The notes: generated from the letters alone by a model not told the origin. 64,000 nucleotides of DNA from Nakamurella panacisegetis (GCF_900104535.1 NZ_LT629710.1:4375501-4439500), one strand, 5' to 3'. Positions 8,828 to 17,770 are shown, counted from the first letter of the stretch. A program made the numbers and translations.

Positions 8828-10137
8828 CCGAGACCTACTCACCCACCCTTTCGGCCGTGCCGATCGCGCGGGCCGGTTCGAACCGGCTCCTCCCGATCGA
8901 TCCGGTCCTCCGGTACGCCGATCATGTCCGGCACTTCGGCGGGATCATCCAGCGGACCCGGCACCACCTGATCGACGTCGTCGGCGAGGCCGGCCTCCTG
9001 GGCCGCGGCGGGGCGTCGGTCGCCACGATGCGCAAGTTGACCGGAGTCGCCGAGCACACCAGCGCACGCAATCCGGGTGTGGTCGTGGTCAACTGCTGCG
9101 AGGGCGATCCGACGTCGGCCAAGGACGCCGTCCTCCTGGACGTCTCGCCTCATCTGGTCATCGACGGCGCCGAGCTCGCCGCCACCGCGGTGCGCGCCAA
9201 CCGCATCATCTTCGTCACCCACCACGGGGCGGCGGCCGCCGATCGGTTGCGGCAGGCCCTGGCCGACCGCCCGTCGATCGCGGCCCGGGCCACGGTCGTC
9301 GGCGTACCGGAGCGCTTCGTCGCCTCCGAGGCGACGGCCCTGGTCCGCTACCTCAACTCGGGGGACGCCCGTCCGGCCGGCCGGTTCTCCGCGATCTGGA
9401 AGGCCGGCGTCGACGGGCGTCCCACGTTGGTCGACAACGCCGAGACCCTCGCCCAACTGGCCCTCGTCGCGCGGTACGGCGCCAACTGGTTCCGATCGGT
9501 TGGCACCGCCGCCGAACCGGGAACGGCGCTGGTCACAGTGAGCGGCGCGGTGTCGGGACCGGGAGTGGTGGAGGTGCCGATCGGGACCGCGATCTCGGTC
9601 ATCACCGCATCCTGCGGATGGGATGCCGGGCCCCGGTACGCCTCCTCCTGGGCCCTGGTGGGCGGCCTGGCCGGTCGGTGGCTGGACCTGTCACGCCACT
9701 CCGGGGTCGGGTTCTCCAACGCCCAACTCAGCGCGGTGGGGGCGACCAAGGGCGTCGCGTCAATCGTGGTGCTGCCGCCCGGCGGCTGCCCGCTGACCGA
9801 AGCGGCGCGCATCCTGAGCTTCCTGGCCGACGCCGGGGCCCGCCAATGCGGGCCCTGCATGTTCGGCCTGCCGGCGGTGGCGGCCGACGTCCAGGCTCTG
9901 AGCGAGGGTGACCGCTCGGCCGCGAACCGGCTGCTACGTCGCCTGCCGACCATCGACAAGCGCGGTGGGTGCGGACATCCCGACGGGGCGGTGGCCCTGG
10001 CCGCCAGCACCATGAACGCCATCCGCAGCGAACCGGCCCACCTGGAGATCCACCTGCGCCACGGTCAATGCAACTCGCCCGCACCGATCGTCCCCGTCGG
10101 GCCGCGCCCGGCCGACTCGCAGGGCGGTGCCCGGTGA
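8824..10137 (+). CDS. NuoF-like NADH:acceptor oxidoreductase subunit (FMN/Fe-S)
   Basis: The N-terminal part contains LLGRGGASVATMRKL near residue 60 and VVVNCCEGDPTSAKD near 90, matching the FMN/NADH-binding loops of NuoF. An SLBB-like segment lies in the middle and a C-terminal iron-sulfur helix domain at the end. That domain has Cys342, Cys345 and Cys383 (QCGPC, then GGCGH). NuoF has four ligands (CxxCxxC plus a distant Cys); here the first position is Ala, so the cluster lacks one classical ligand. No NuoE or other complex I genes are near. The TTG start overlaps the preceding stop (TTGA). It probably oxidises NADH and passes electrons to the adjacent ferredoxin or cytochrome. Confidence 0.85.
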   Translation: MTETYSPTLSAVPIARAGSNRLLPIDPVLRYADHVRHFGGIIQRTRHHLIDVVGEAGLLGRGGASVATMRKLTGVAEHTSARNPGVVVVNCCEGDPTSAKDAVLLDVSPHLVIDGAELAATAVRANRIIFVTHHGAAAADRLRQALADRPSIAARATVVGVPERFVASEATALVRYLNSGDARPAGRFSAIWKAGVDGRPTLVDNAETLAQLALVARYGANWFRSVGTAAEPGTALVTVSGAVSGPGVVEVPIGTAISVITASCGWDAGPRYASSWALVGGLAGRWLDLSRHSGVGFSNAQLSAVGATKGVASIVVLPPGGCPLTEAARILSFLADAGARQCGPCMFGLPAVAADVQALSEGDRSAANRLLRRLPTIDKRGGCGHPDGAVALAASTMNAIRSEPAHLEIHLRHGQCNSPAPIVPVGPRPADSQGGAR

Positions 10138-10349
10138 TCGGCCGCCACGGCGTTCTGCTCAAGGTCGATGCCGTCAGCTGCCGGGCCCACGGCCTGTGCG
10201 CGGAGGAGTTGCCGGAGGCCATCCGGCTGGACGAATGGGGCTACCCGATCTTGCCGGCCGGGGCTCTGGCGCCGGGTCTGGTCCGCCGGGCCAGAGCGGC
10301 GGCCAACGCGTGCCCGGTGCTCGCCCTCCGGCTCAAGCGGGCCGACTGA
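10134..10349 (+). CDS. Small [3Fe-4S]-type ferredoxin
   Basis: A 71-residue acidic protein with three cysteines, Cys16 and Cys22 (CRAHGLC) and Cys60 followed by Pro. This is the C-x5-C...CP pattern of single-cluster [3Fe-4S] ferredoxins used by actinobacterial P450s and reductases. The GTG start overlaps the stop of the NuoF-like gene by four bases (GTGA), so both proteins are probably made in equal amounts. It is the expected electron carrier for the NuoF-like protein. It is the last gene of the redox operon; the stop is six bases from the end of a convergent glycosyltransferase gene. Confidence 0.88.
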   Translation: MIGRHGVLLKVDAVSCRAHGLCAEELPEAIRLDEWGYPILPAGALAPGLVRRARAAANACPVLALRLKRAD

Positions 10350-10354
10350 CCGGC

Positions 10355-11761
10355 TCAGTACCCGCCGAATTCCGCGTCCAGTGCCGGCTCGTCCGCGATC
10401 AGGCGCAGGCCGCACTCGTCAAGGTCGTACCGACAGCGCGCAAACCACTGGTCGCGAAGGGCGGCCGGGAGCGATCGGTGGCGTTGCGAACGCCAGTGGT
10501 AGCGCGCCGACTCGGCCGCCACGATCAGGTCGCCGCCGGCGCACACGGCCAGCGAGCCGACGTCCGCCTCCCACTGCGCGGCCAGATGATCGGCAAAGAT
10601 CGAAGTGGCCACCACCGGGCGTGACACGTCCAGGTACCAGCGTTCGCGCCGGAACCGGTCCGACTCGGGGCCCCGGTCGGACACCCGAGGGTCCTGGTCG
10701 AAGGCCCGGCGCAGCCGCCGTGACGTCTGGTCCCGGCCGACGACGCAGACCCGGCAGTCCAGGACGGTCAGCAAGGATCGCAGGCAGAGCACGCCGGCCC
10801 CGAGGGACCAGTTCGACGCGTCGATGGTGACGACCCCGTCGGGAATGCCGTACAGCTGACCAGTTCCCCGCATCGAGGGCTCGGGGATGCGTTCGGCCAA
10901 CATCATCACTTCGCGGTTCTTCCTGGGCGTCCGCTCCTGCGGCGCGGTGCGGCCGGCCCAATCGCGCCCGTCGTGCCAGGCGACCGCGGACGGCACATGG
11001 GCCAGCACGCCTCCCGCGGTGAACGCCCGGTACGTGAAGTCGTAGTCCTCGCCGCCGTAACCGACGATGGAATCGTCGAAACCGCCCAATTCGCCGAACA
11101 TCTCCGCCGAACACCCGAGCACGGCACCGATCAGGTACTTGTAGCTTCGCGGGTCGACGCTCAGGAGGTTGCCGGTCCGCTGGTAGTGGTTGCTCAGCCA
11201 GGTCGGCTCGGCCCATTCGTCCGGGGGGTTCGGCCCGCTACCCAGCCATTTCGCCAAACCGGCCGGCGTCACAGCGCTCAGGTCGGCGTACCGCCGCCGG
11301 CCGGAGACGACCGCATCCGGAATCAGGTCGGGCAGCCGGGCCAGCCGGGCCGCGTACTCCGGTTCGGGCACGGTGTCGCCGTCCAGGAACAACACCACGG
11401 AACCCTCCGCCCGGTGGAAACCGAGGTTGCGAGCCGCGGCGGCCCGGAATCCGCGATCGGCCTGTCGAACCACCGACACCTCGACCGCGGCGCCCAGCGC
11501 GTCGGTCCGGGGCGGCTCCACGGATCCGTCATCGGCGATGACGACCTGCAGACGACTCGTCGGGTGAGTCTGCCCGCGCAGGGCCGTGAGCAGCAGATCC
11601 AGGTCGTGCTGGTTCTCGAAATACGGTATGACCACCGAGATCTCGGGCGGCTCCGAGCGACTGTCGATGCCGTCGAGCAGATCCCACCGATTGCCCGGAA
11701 CCGCCCATCGGCCGGCGCCGACGGACGTGGGTTCCAGGGTCGACGCGGTCTCCGGGATCAA
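10355..11761 (-). CDS. Glycosyltransferase, GT2-like with galactosyltransferase-type C-terminal part
   Basis: The 468-residue protein has a GT-A fold: N-terminal VVIPYFENQHDLDLLL, VVIADDGS (nucleotide-sugar Asp) near residue 70, LFLDGDTVP (DxD-type metal site) near 125, and GFDDSIVGYGGEDYDF near 225, the acceptor-side motif of galactosyltransferase-like enzymes. The last 170 residues are an additional domain without recognised signatures. It has no membrane helices. The TTG start overlaps the stop of the methyltransferase gene upstream (TTGA), so the two are coupled. It probably builds part of a surface or secreted glycan together with the neighbouring transferases; the sugar and acceptor are unknown. 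Confidence 0.83.
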   Translation of the reverse strand: MIPETASTLEPTSVGAGRWAVPGNRWDLLDGIDSRSEPPEISVVIPYFENQHDLDLLLTALRGQTHPTSRLQVVIADDGSVEPPRTDALGAAVEVSVVRQADRGFRAAAARNLGFHRAEGSVVLFLDGDTVPEPEYAARLARLPDLIPDAVVSGRRRYADLSAVTPAGLAKWLGSGPNPPDEWAEPTWLSNHYQRTGNLLSVDPRSYKYLIGAVLGCSAEMFGELGGFDDSIVGYGGEDYDFTYRAFTAGGVLAHVPSAVAWHDGRDWAGRTAPQERTPRKNREVMMLAERIPEPSMRGTGQLYGIPDGVVTIDASNWSLGAGVLCLRSLLTVLDCRVCVVGRDQTSRRLRRAFDQDPRVSDRGPESDRFRRERWYLDVSRPVVATSIFADHLAAQWEADVGSLAVCAGGDLIVAAESARYHWRSQRHRSLPAALRDQWFARCRYDLDECGLRLIADEPALDAEFGGY

Positions 11762-12267
11762 CTGGTGAGCCGCTCGTACACCCCGACCTCGTTGCCCGTG
11801 AAGTAGCGACCGATACCGGGGAAGGCGGACATCACCTTGTCGTGGTCCCAGTCGTCGACCACATGATGCTCGTGCTCGTTGCCCTCGATCTCGCCCTGCG
11901 GGTAGTGAACGATCGGAATGGACAGATAGACCGCCCGGCGGGCCGCGGCCGCCGATCGGGCCCACAGGTCGAGCGCCTGCTCCTCGGTCATGTGCTCGGC
12001 CACATCGCCCAGGATCACGACGTCGGTGCTGGGCAGCTCCACCTCGCGGACGTCACCGATGATGATCTCGTCGTAGTACTCATGCAGCCGGTACGTCGTC
12101 ACGTAGGGCTCGAAGATCTCGATCCCCACGATGCGGCCGACCGACGGGCCGGCCAGAAGCTTGGCGTAGGTCCCGACCCCGGGGCCGACGTCGACCACGT
12201 CGAGCGGGCCGCCGGCCAGGGCCTCGACGCGCTCCTTGACCCAGCCCTTACCCTCCGATGAACTCAT
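11758..12267 (-). CDS. Class I SAM-dependent methyltransferase
   Basis: A 169-residue single-domain protein. VVDVGPGVGTYAKLL near residue 23 is the SAM-binding motif I. IVGIEIFEPYV supplies the acidic residue that binds the ribose, and STDVVILGDVAEHMTEEQ is motif II/III. The length is at the short end for class I enzymes. It is embedded in a glycosyltransferase operon and its stop overlaps the next gene, so methylation of a glycan or its precursor is plausible. Start chosen at ATG 12267; a GTG two codons before is also possible, with AAGGTAGG upstream. Confidence 0.82.
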   Translation of the reverse strand: MSSSEGKGWVKERVEALAGGPLDVVDVGPGVGTYAKLLAGPSVGRIVGIEIFEPYVTTYRLHEYYDEIIIGDVREVELPSTDVVILGDVAEHMTEEQALDLWARSAAAARRAVYLSIPIVHYPQGEIEGNEHEHHVVDDWDHDKVMSAFPGIGRYFTGNEVGVYERLTS

Positions 12268-12369
12268 GGGCACGGCCTGACCTACCTTCTTCCGGGACTG
12301 CGGGTATCGACTCCTCGGGTCCCTCAATGCCCGGCTCCCGGTTTCTGAAACCACCCGCCACCGCGGCCA

Positions 12370-13455
12370 TCACCGCATCCGGTGCCACCCCAGATCCCGT
12401 ACGAAGCGCAGGTACTGCGCCGCCGCCGCGGCGGCGTCGGGCTCGCCCCGGAACGTCTCCGGCAGCCAGGTCGAGGCGGGTCGGGCCCTGGCCTGCTCCA
12501 CCGCCGTTCCCAACCCGCCGCGCGCGTAGCGCCGGATCGCACCCGGATTGGCCGCTTCGAACTCCCGGCTGTACCGGTTGTCCCGAACCAGGGGTCGCCG
12601 CCCGGCCGCGATCCAGGAATTGATCGATGCGGAGGCCGACATCCGGGCGGCCGGGGCAACCGGCACAGCCACGGCGCGGAGGTAACCCGCCAGCTGCTCG
12701 TCCGGGACGTATCCGGTGCAGCGAAATCCCAGACCCAGTCGCGCGGCGCGAGCGGCCAGCTCGGCCGGCATGTCCTCGTGTCCGGGCGACGGCCGGCCGA
12801 TGGCCACCACGGTCAACGGCGGCGCCGGTCCGGCCCGATCGCCGAGCTCCGCCAGCACGTCGTCATGCCCCTTTCCGGGATAGACGAAGCCGAGGATCCC
12901 GACGCTGCCTGCGCTGCATTCCGGCGCGGACGGAGCGTCGTGACCGGCGACCGGGGACGGAACCGGCAGCCGGATGACGGTGGTCGGCCGTCCTGGGGTC
13001 ACCACCCCGACCTCGGCGGCGACCGCGAGTGCATCCGCCAGCAACCGCCGCTCGTGTTCGCTGCTGACCACCACGGCCACGGCCTCGGCGCACATCCGGG
13101 CGTAAGTGAGCGCTCGCCGGCGGAACAACTCGGGCCCGACCGCGGGGTGAGGCAGATCGTGCAGGGTCAGGGACAGACCGGCTCCGGCTGCCCGTACGGC
13201 CGCGGCGAACGAAGCGAGCCGCTCCTCCGGTGCGGTCCGACCGTCGCGCAGCAGCCAGTCGTTGATCTGGAGGTGTACCCAGGTGATTCCCGGCGGGAGG
13301 TGGCCGACCAACTCGTCGAGCCGCAGCGGATCGGGTTCGTGCCGGGCCACACCGCCGAAGCCGACGGAACGGGCGGCGTGCACGAGATCCCGGCCGAACC
13401 GGACGATCCCGTTCTCCGACGGTCCGCAGGACACGAACGCAACGGGATCTTCCAC
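12370..13455 (-). CDS. GT-B glycosyltransferase (GT4-like)
   Basis: The 361-residue protein begins VEDPVAFVSCGPSENGI and has a two-lobed GT-B layout. The C-terminal lobe contains VGILGFVYPGKGHDDVLAE near residue 205, the pattern of GT4 donor-binding domains, and a late ...SASINSWIAAGRRPLVRDN region equivalent to the E-x7-E loop, though the usual second Glu is not obvious. The GTG start has GAGGGAAGG eleven bases before it. It heads the leftward glycan operon and faces another glycosyltransferase operon across 218 bases, where a shared promoter region is expected. Sugar specificity is unknown. Confidence 0.77.
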   Translation of the reverse strand: MEDPVAFVSCGPSENGIVRFGRDLVHAARSVGFGGVARHEPDPLRLDELVGHLPPGITWVHLQINDWLLRDGRTAPEERLASFAAAVRAAGAGLSLTLHDLPHPAVGPELFRRRALTYARMCAEAVAVVVSSEHERRLLADALAVAAEVGVVTPGRPTTVIRLPVPSPVAGHDAPSAPECSAGSVGILGFVYPGKGHDDVLAELGDRAGPAPPLTVVAIGRPSPGHEDMPAELAARAARLGLGFRCTGYVPDEQLAGYLRAVAVPVAPAARMSASASINSWIAAGRRPLVRDNRYSREFEAANPGAIRRYARGGLGTAVEQARARPASTWLPETFRGEPDAAAAAAQYLRFVRDLGWHRMR

Positions 13456-13673
13456 GGTGGTCGGCCCTTCCCTCGACGCGGTGGCTCCGGCTCGCCGACA
13501 TCCCGCCGCCGGTCCCGGCCGCCGAGCGGCCAATGCCCGGTGGCGCGGATTCGAAACGGGGCCACCGGGGTACCGGACGCGCGTCGGTCGATCGACACCG
13601 ACGATCCGTCCAGACCCGCGGCGCCCCCTCGAGTGGAAGGCGCTGTGGTGGCTGCGAGCCCGAAGGAACGAAG

Positions 13674-14744
13674 GTGGTTGTGCTCATCGCGCCCGTCCGG
13701 GTGGCGTCGGTCCCGGCCGCGCATCCCTACGTCCGGCACCTGTCCGATCCGGACCGGCCCAGTGCGGTCATACGGCTGCCCGACCCCGCACCCGCGGTGG
13801 CGCAACCCATTCCGGGTCAGTGGTGGCCGCCGCGCCTGTTGGATCCCGGTTGGGTGCAGGCGCACCACGAGGAATTCGATCTGCTGCATCTGCATTTCGG
13901 ATTCGACGCCTCGACGCCGGGCGAGCTGAGCGACTTCGCCGCCGTGCTCCGCCGCTGTCGGCGACCGCTGGTGTTCACGGTCCACGATCTGCTGAACCCG
14001 CACTTCGTGGACCCCGAGCGGCACCGGGATCAGCTCGACGTGCTCGTCCCGGCCGCGGCGGAGCTGATCACCCTGACCCCGGGCGCGGCTTCCGTGATCA
14101 GCCGCCGTTGGGGCCGCACGGCCGCCGTCATCCCGCATCCCCACGTCGTCCCGCTCGACCGGATCGGCGATCGCGAGCCATCGGGTCGGCCGTTCGTCGT
14201 CGGTATCCACGCCAAGAGCCTGAGGGCGAACATCGACCCGGTTCCGTTGTTGCACGAGCTGACCGCCGCCTTGCCCACGATGCCGGGTGTCGTCCTGCGC
14301 CTGGATGTCCATCCCGACGTGCTGGAGCCCGGTCACCCCGACCGCCGGGCCATCGAATTGCAGCGATGGATCGCACAGGTGCGCTCGCAGCCCGGCATCC
14401 GGATCGAGATCCACCCGCGGATGGACGACGGCGATCTGTGGACCTACCTGGAGTCGCTGGACCTGTGCATCCTCCCGTACCGGTTCGGTACCCACTCGGG
14501 CTGGCTCGAGGCGTGCGTCGACCTCGGCACCGCGGTCCTGGCCCCGTCCGCCGGTTGCTATCACGACCAGCACGGACATCCCACCTTCCGGGACCGGGCC
14601 GAACTGGTGGAACGGGTACGGGAGCTGGCGGCCGACCCCAGCCCGGCCCGGCCCTCCCGCCCGGACCGTCCGGCGCAACGCCGGGCGATTGCCGTTGCCC
14701 ACGAACGGGTCTACCGGCGAGCGCTGGCCGCGGTGGCGTCATGA
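13674..14744 (+). CDS. GT-B glycosyltransferase
   Basis: A 356-residue protein. The N-terminal lobe has DLLHLHFGFD and LVFTVHDLLNPH, where a His contributes to the active site in GT-B enzymes. The C-terminal lobe has FVVGIHAKSLRAN and DLCILPYRFGTHSGWLEACVDLGTAVLAP, the donor-binding loop with a Glu in place. The GTG start follows GAAGGAA with ideal spacing. Its stop overlaps the ATG of the next transferase (ATGA). It is the first gene of a rightward operon of four glycosyltransferases. Activity is assigned by fold only. Confidence 0.77.
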   Translation: MVVLIAPVRVASVPAAHPYVRHLSDPDRPSAVIRLPDPAPAVAQPIPGQWWPPRLLDPGWVQAHHEEFDLLHLHFGFDASTPGELSDFAAVLRRCRRPLVFTVHDLLNPHFVDPERHRDQLDVLVPAAAELITLTPGAASVISRRWGRTAAVIPHPHVVPLDRIGDREPSGRPFVVGIHAKSLRANIDPVPLLHELTAALPTMPGVVLRLDVHPDVLEPGHPDRRAIELQRWIAQVRSQPGIRIEIHPRMDDGDLWTYLESLDLCILPYRFGTHSGWLEACVDLGTAVLAPSAGCYHDQHGHPTFRDRAELVERVRELAADPSPARPSRPDRPAQRRAIAVAHERVYRRALAAVAS

Positions 14745-15877
14745 GTGATCTCACGGCCGATCAGTCGACCCCAGCCGCCGACACCTTCAAGATCCTTCTC
14801 GTCGCTTCCCTGCGCTATCCGATCGCCGAGCCATTCGCCGGTGGCCTGGAGGCGCACACGGCGGCGCTGGCCCGGGGTCTGCGGGATCGCGGGCATCTGG
14901 TCGTGGTCGCCGGGGCGCAGGGCAGCGATCCACGTCTGGTCGACCACGTCTTCGGATCACTGCCCCGCGACGACGGCGGCGAACGCGCCGACATCACCGA
15001 GAGCCCGGCCGTCCGGATCGCCGAGCGGGCCGGCTTCCAATCCCTGGCCGACGACCTCCGCACGGGCCTGCTCGGGGACTTCGACATCATTCACAACAAC
15101 TCCCTGTACCCCCTGCTGGTCGACCGCGCGGCCACCCTGCCGAGCCCGCTGATCACCACGCTGCACACACCCCCGCTGCCCTGGGCGGCCCGCGTGCTCG
15201 GTTCGGGTGTGCACCGCAGCGCGCACTTCGTCGCGGTCAGCCGTTCGACCGGCGCCTCGTGGTCGGAACACCTTTCACCCCGGGTGGTCCGCAACGGAAT
15301 CGACACCGCCACCTGGGTTCTCGGTCCCGGCGGGCCCGACGCGGTGTGGTCGGGCCGACTGGTGGCCGAGAAGGCTCCGCACACGGCGATGGACATCGCC
15401 GCGGCCGCGGGCCTCGGTCTGTGCCTGGCCGGACCGGTGGTGGACCAGCCGTACTTCCAGGCGCAGATCGTCCCGCGTCTGACCGACCGGATCCGCTATG
15501 TCGGGCACCTGTCCAGCTCCGACCTGGCCCGCCTGGTCGGGGTCAGCGCCGTCGCCCTGGTCACGCCGGCCTGGGACGAGCCGTTCGGATTGGTGGCGGC
15601 CGAGGCGATGGCCTGCGGTACCCCCGTGGTCACCTTCGCCCGGGGCGGACTGCCGGAGGTCGTGAACCGCCGGTCCGGGCGGTTGCTGCCGGCCCCGAAG
15701 GCCGATCGACTCGACCGCGCGGAGGTGGGTGCGGCGCTCGAGGCCATCGCGCAGGCCCGCCGGCTGGATCGGGCCGCGGTCCGCCGGGAGGCCGTGAACC
15801 GTTGCAGCGTCGAGCGAATGGTCATCGGCTACGAACAGGTCTACGGCGACGCGGTACGGGTCCGGCGAGCTCGGTGA
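14741..15877 (+). CDS. Glycosyltransferase family 4 protein
   Basis: A classical 378-residue GT4 enzyme. FAGGLEAHTAALARGLRDRGH is the N-terminal glycine-rich loop that binds the nucleotide-sugar phosphate, AVSRSTGASW follows the linker, and VRNGIDTATW precedes the C-terminal lobe. WDEPFGLVAAEAMACGTPVV carries the E-x7-E motif (E-P-F-G-L-V-A-A-E) of retaining GT4 enzymes. Its ATG overlaps the preceding stop and its own stop overlaps the next GTG (GTGA), so the operon is translationally coupled. The likely role is addition of a sugar to a lipid- or protein-linked glycan in the cytoplasm. Confidence 0.9.
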   Translation: MSDLTADQSTPAADTFKILLVASLRYPIAEPFAGGLEAHTAALARGLRDRGHLVVVAGAQGSDPRLVDHVFGSLPRDDGGERADITESPAVRIAERAGFQSLADDLRTGLLGDFDIIHNNSLYPLLVDRAATLPSPLITTLHTPPLPWAARVLGSGVHRSAHFVAVSRSTGASWSEHLSPRVVRNGIDTATWVLGPGGPDAVWSGRLVAEKAPHTAMDIAAAAGLGLCLAGPVVDQPYFQAQIVPRLTDRIRYVGHLSSSDLARLVGVSAVALVTPAWDEPFGLVAAEAMACGTPVVTFARGGLPEVVNRRSGRLLPAPKADRLDRAEVGAALEAIAQARRLDRAAVRREAVNRCSVERMVIGYEQVYGDAVRVRRAR

Positions 15878-16914
15878 TCGGCTATTACGTCCATCATCAA
15901 GGCGTCGGCCACCGGGAACGCATGTTGGCGATCGCCGCCGAGATGGCCGTCCCGCTGACCGTGCTGTCCAGCCTGCCGCGTCCGGCCGCCGGGCCGAGCT
16001 GGGTCCACCTGCCCGGCGACGACTCGGGCCAGGACTTCCTCGAGCCGACAGCCAACGGCACCTGGCACTGGGTGCCGCTGCACCACCCCGGGTTGCGGAC
16101 GCGGATGGCCCTGATCGCGGAGTGGATCGCGCGGGCGCAGCCCGCGTTACTGGTGGTCGACGTCTCGGTCGAGGTGGCCGGGTTGGCTCGCCTGCTCGGC
16201 GTGCCAACGGTTCTGCTGGCGATGCGCGGTGATCGTTCGGACCGGCCGCACGTCACCGCATATGACAGCGCCCACGCGCTCATCGCTCCCTGGGCACCGG
16301 AGTTCGGCCCGTCCTGGTGGCCCAGATCCTGGACCGACAAGACCTTCCACGCCGGACCGATCACGGCACCGGCGGGTGGGCGACCGATCCGGCCGGCCGT
16401 GCACGAACCCCGCCGGATCCTGGTGCTGTGGGGCGCCGGGGGCGACGAGGCGTCCACCACCGGTTTCGGTTCCGCCCGGGTCGGGGCTCTGCGCGAGGCG
16501 CATCCGCAGTGGGACTGGCGGTTCGCCGGTGGCACCGGCGAGCACCGGGTGGACCGGGCGGAAGTCGATCGCTTGCTGGGATGGGCCGATGTGGTCATCA
16601 CCCACGCCGGGCAGAACGCCGTCGCCGAGGTCGCCGCGGCGCGAACCCCGGCCGTGGTGATCGCCGACGCCCGGCCGCACGGCGAGCAGAACGACACGGC
16701 GATGACCCTCGCCGGTGCCGGCATCGCCGTCGGGCTCCCGGGCTGGCCGGCGGTCGATGACTGGCCGCAGCTGCTGGACCGCGCCCTGGCCCTGGGCGGC
16801 GCACAGTGGTCGCGGTGGCTCACGCCGCACGGCGCGCAGCGGGCGGCGGCCTTCCTGGCCGAGACGGCCGAGCGGCTGCGGCCGGCGTTGCCACCACCGG
16901 CGGCCGCGTCGTGA
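15874..16914 (+). CDS. Glycosyltransferase, MurG/GT28-like C-terminal domain
   Basis: A 346-residue GT-B protein. The N-terminus has YYVHHQGVGHRERMLAIA, an H-Q-G-x-G-H version of the G-G-x-x-G-H acceptor loop of MurG-type enzymes. The C-terminus has WADVVITHAGQNAVAEVAAA and a following D-A-R-P-x-x-x-x-E-Q-N-D stretch, the UDP-sugar binding site seen in GT28/GT1 enzymes. It is coupled on both sides by four-base GTGA overlaps. The fold is clear; the donor is probably a UDP-sugar, and the acceptor is unknown. Confidence 0.83.
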   Translation: MIGYYVHHQGVGHRERMLAIAAEMAVPLTVLSSLPRPAAGPSWVHLPGDDSGQDFLEPTANGTWHWVPLHHPGLRTRMALIAEWIARAQPALLVVDVSVEVAGLARLLGVPTVLLAMRGDRSDRPHVTAYDSAHALIAPWAPEFGPSWWPRSWTDKTFHAGPITAPAGGRPIRPAVHEPRRILVLWGAGGDEASTTGFGSARVGALREAHPQWDWRFAGGTGEHRVDRAEVDRLLGWADVVITHAGQNAVAEVAAARTPAVVIADARPHGEQNDTAMTLAGAGIAVGLPGWPAVDDWPQLLDRALALGGAQWSRWLTPHGAQRAAAFLAETAERLRPALPPPAAAS

Positions 16915-17747
16915 CGGTCGCTGTGATCACCATCGTCGCCGGACGGGCCCAGCATCTCCGGAACCAGCAGATCGGCCTGGCCCGATCCGGCCGCTTGCCG
17001 GACCTCTACGTCGTCGTCGCGATGGGCGACGCCCACGCCGTGGACCAGACGCGATGCGGGCCGATGGCCGTGACCGACTGCCGGATCCGCACCCGGCTCC
17101 TCGACGCCCCGGCCGACCTCCCGCTGGCCGCGGCCCGCAACGCCGGCGCGGCCGAAGCGCTGGCCGCCGGCGCTGACCGGCTCATCTTCCTCGACGTCGA
17201 CTGCGTGCCGTCACCGAGCCTGATCGATTCCTACGCCCGGTCCCTGGCCAGTCCGGGGGCGCCGGCCCTGCATTGCGGGGTGGTCCGCTACCTCGGACCC
17301 GAGGTGGACCTGGCCCGGACCGAAGCGGTCGGGCCGCTGGGGGTGGCCCACCCGGCCCGGCCCCGGCCCGAGTCCGGCCAGATCCTCCGGTCCGACGACT
17401 GGGCGTTGTTCTGGTCGTTGTCGTTCGCCGTCGCGGCTCCCACCTGGCAGCGGATCGGGGGATTCGACGAGGCCTACGTCGGCTACGGCGCCGAGGACAC
17501 CGATTTCGGATTTCGGGCCCACCGCCTCGGGATCGACCTGGTGTGGACGGGCGGGGCCGATGCCTATCACCAGTACCACCCGACGTCGCCCTTGCCGACG
17601 CAGCATCTGGACGACATCCTGCGCAACGCCGGGATCTTCCACCGGCGCTGGGGTTTCTGGCCCATGTCGGGCTGGCTGGACGGTTTCGCCGCCGCCGGCC
17701 TGGCCCGCTTCGACCAGGCCACCGATCGATGGGTTCGAGCTGAATGA
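16911..17747 (+). CDS. GT2 family glycosyltransferase (galactosyltransferase-like)
   Basis: A 278-residue GT-A protein. LAAARNAGAAEALAAGAD precedes LIFLDVDCVPSP, where D-V-D is the metal/donor motif. RIGGFDEAYVGYGAEDTDFG is the catalytic acceptor motif shared with the first transferase of the leftward operon, and a YHQYHP segment follows. No membrane helix. The GTG start overlaps the preceding stop. It closes the four-gene transferase operon; a membrane protein gene starts 23 bases later and may be cotranscribed. Confidence 0.87.
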   Translation: MTVAVITIVAGRAQHLRNQQIGLARSGRLPDLYVVVAMGDAHAVDQTRCGPMAVTDCRIRTRLLDAPADLPLAAARNAGAAEALAAGADRLIFLDVDCVPSPSLIDSYARSLASPGAPALHCGVVRYLGPEVDLARTEAVGPLGVAHPARPRPESGQILRSDDWALFWSLSFAVAAPTWQRIGGFDEAYVGYGAEDTDFGFRAHRLGIDLVWTGGADAYHQYHPTSPLPTQHLDDILRNAGIFHRRWGFWPMSGWLDGFAAAGLARFDQATDRWVRAE

Positions 17748-17770
17748 TCCGCCGGGAGGATGATCGGGCC

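Noticed and set aside
12382-13929. Long plus-strand frame opposite the GT4-like gene
   Set aside because: Low-complexity Arg/Gly/Pro composition, no ribosome site, fully antisense to a supported gene.
17744-17770. ATG at 17744 overlapping the previous stop as start of the membrane protein
   Set aside because: It lacks a ribosome site, while ATG 17771 has GGGAGG upstream.
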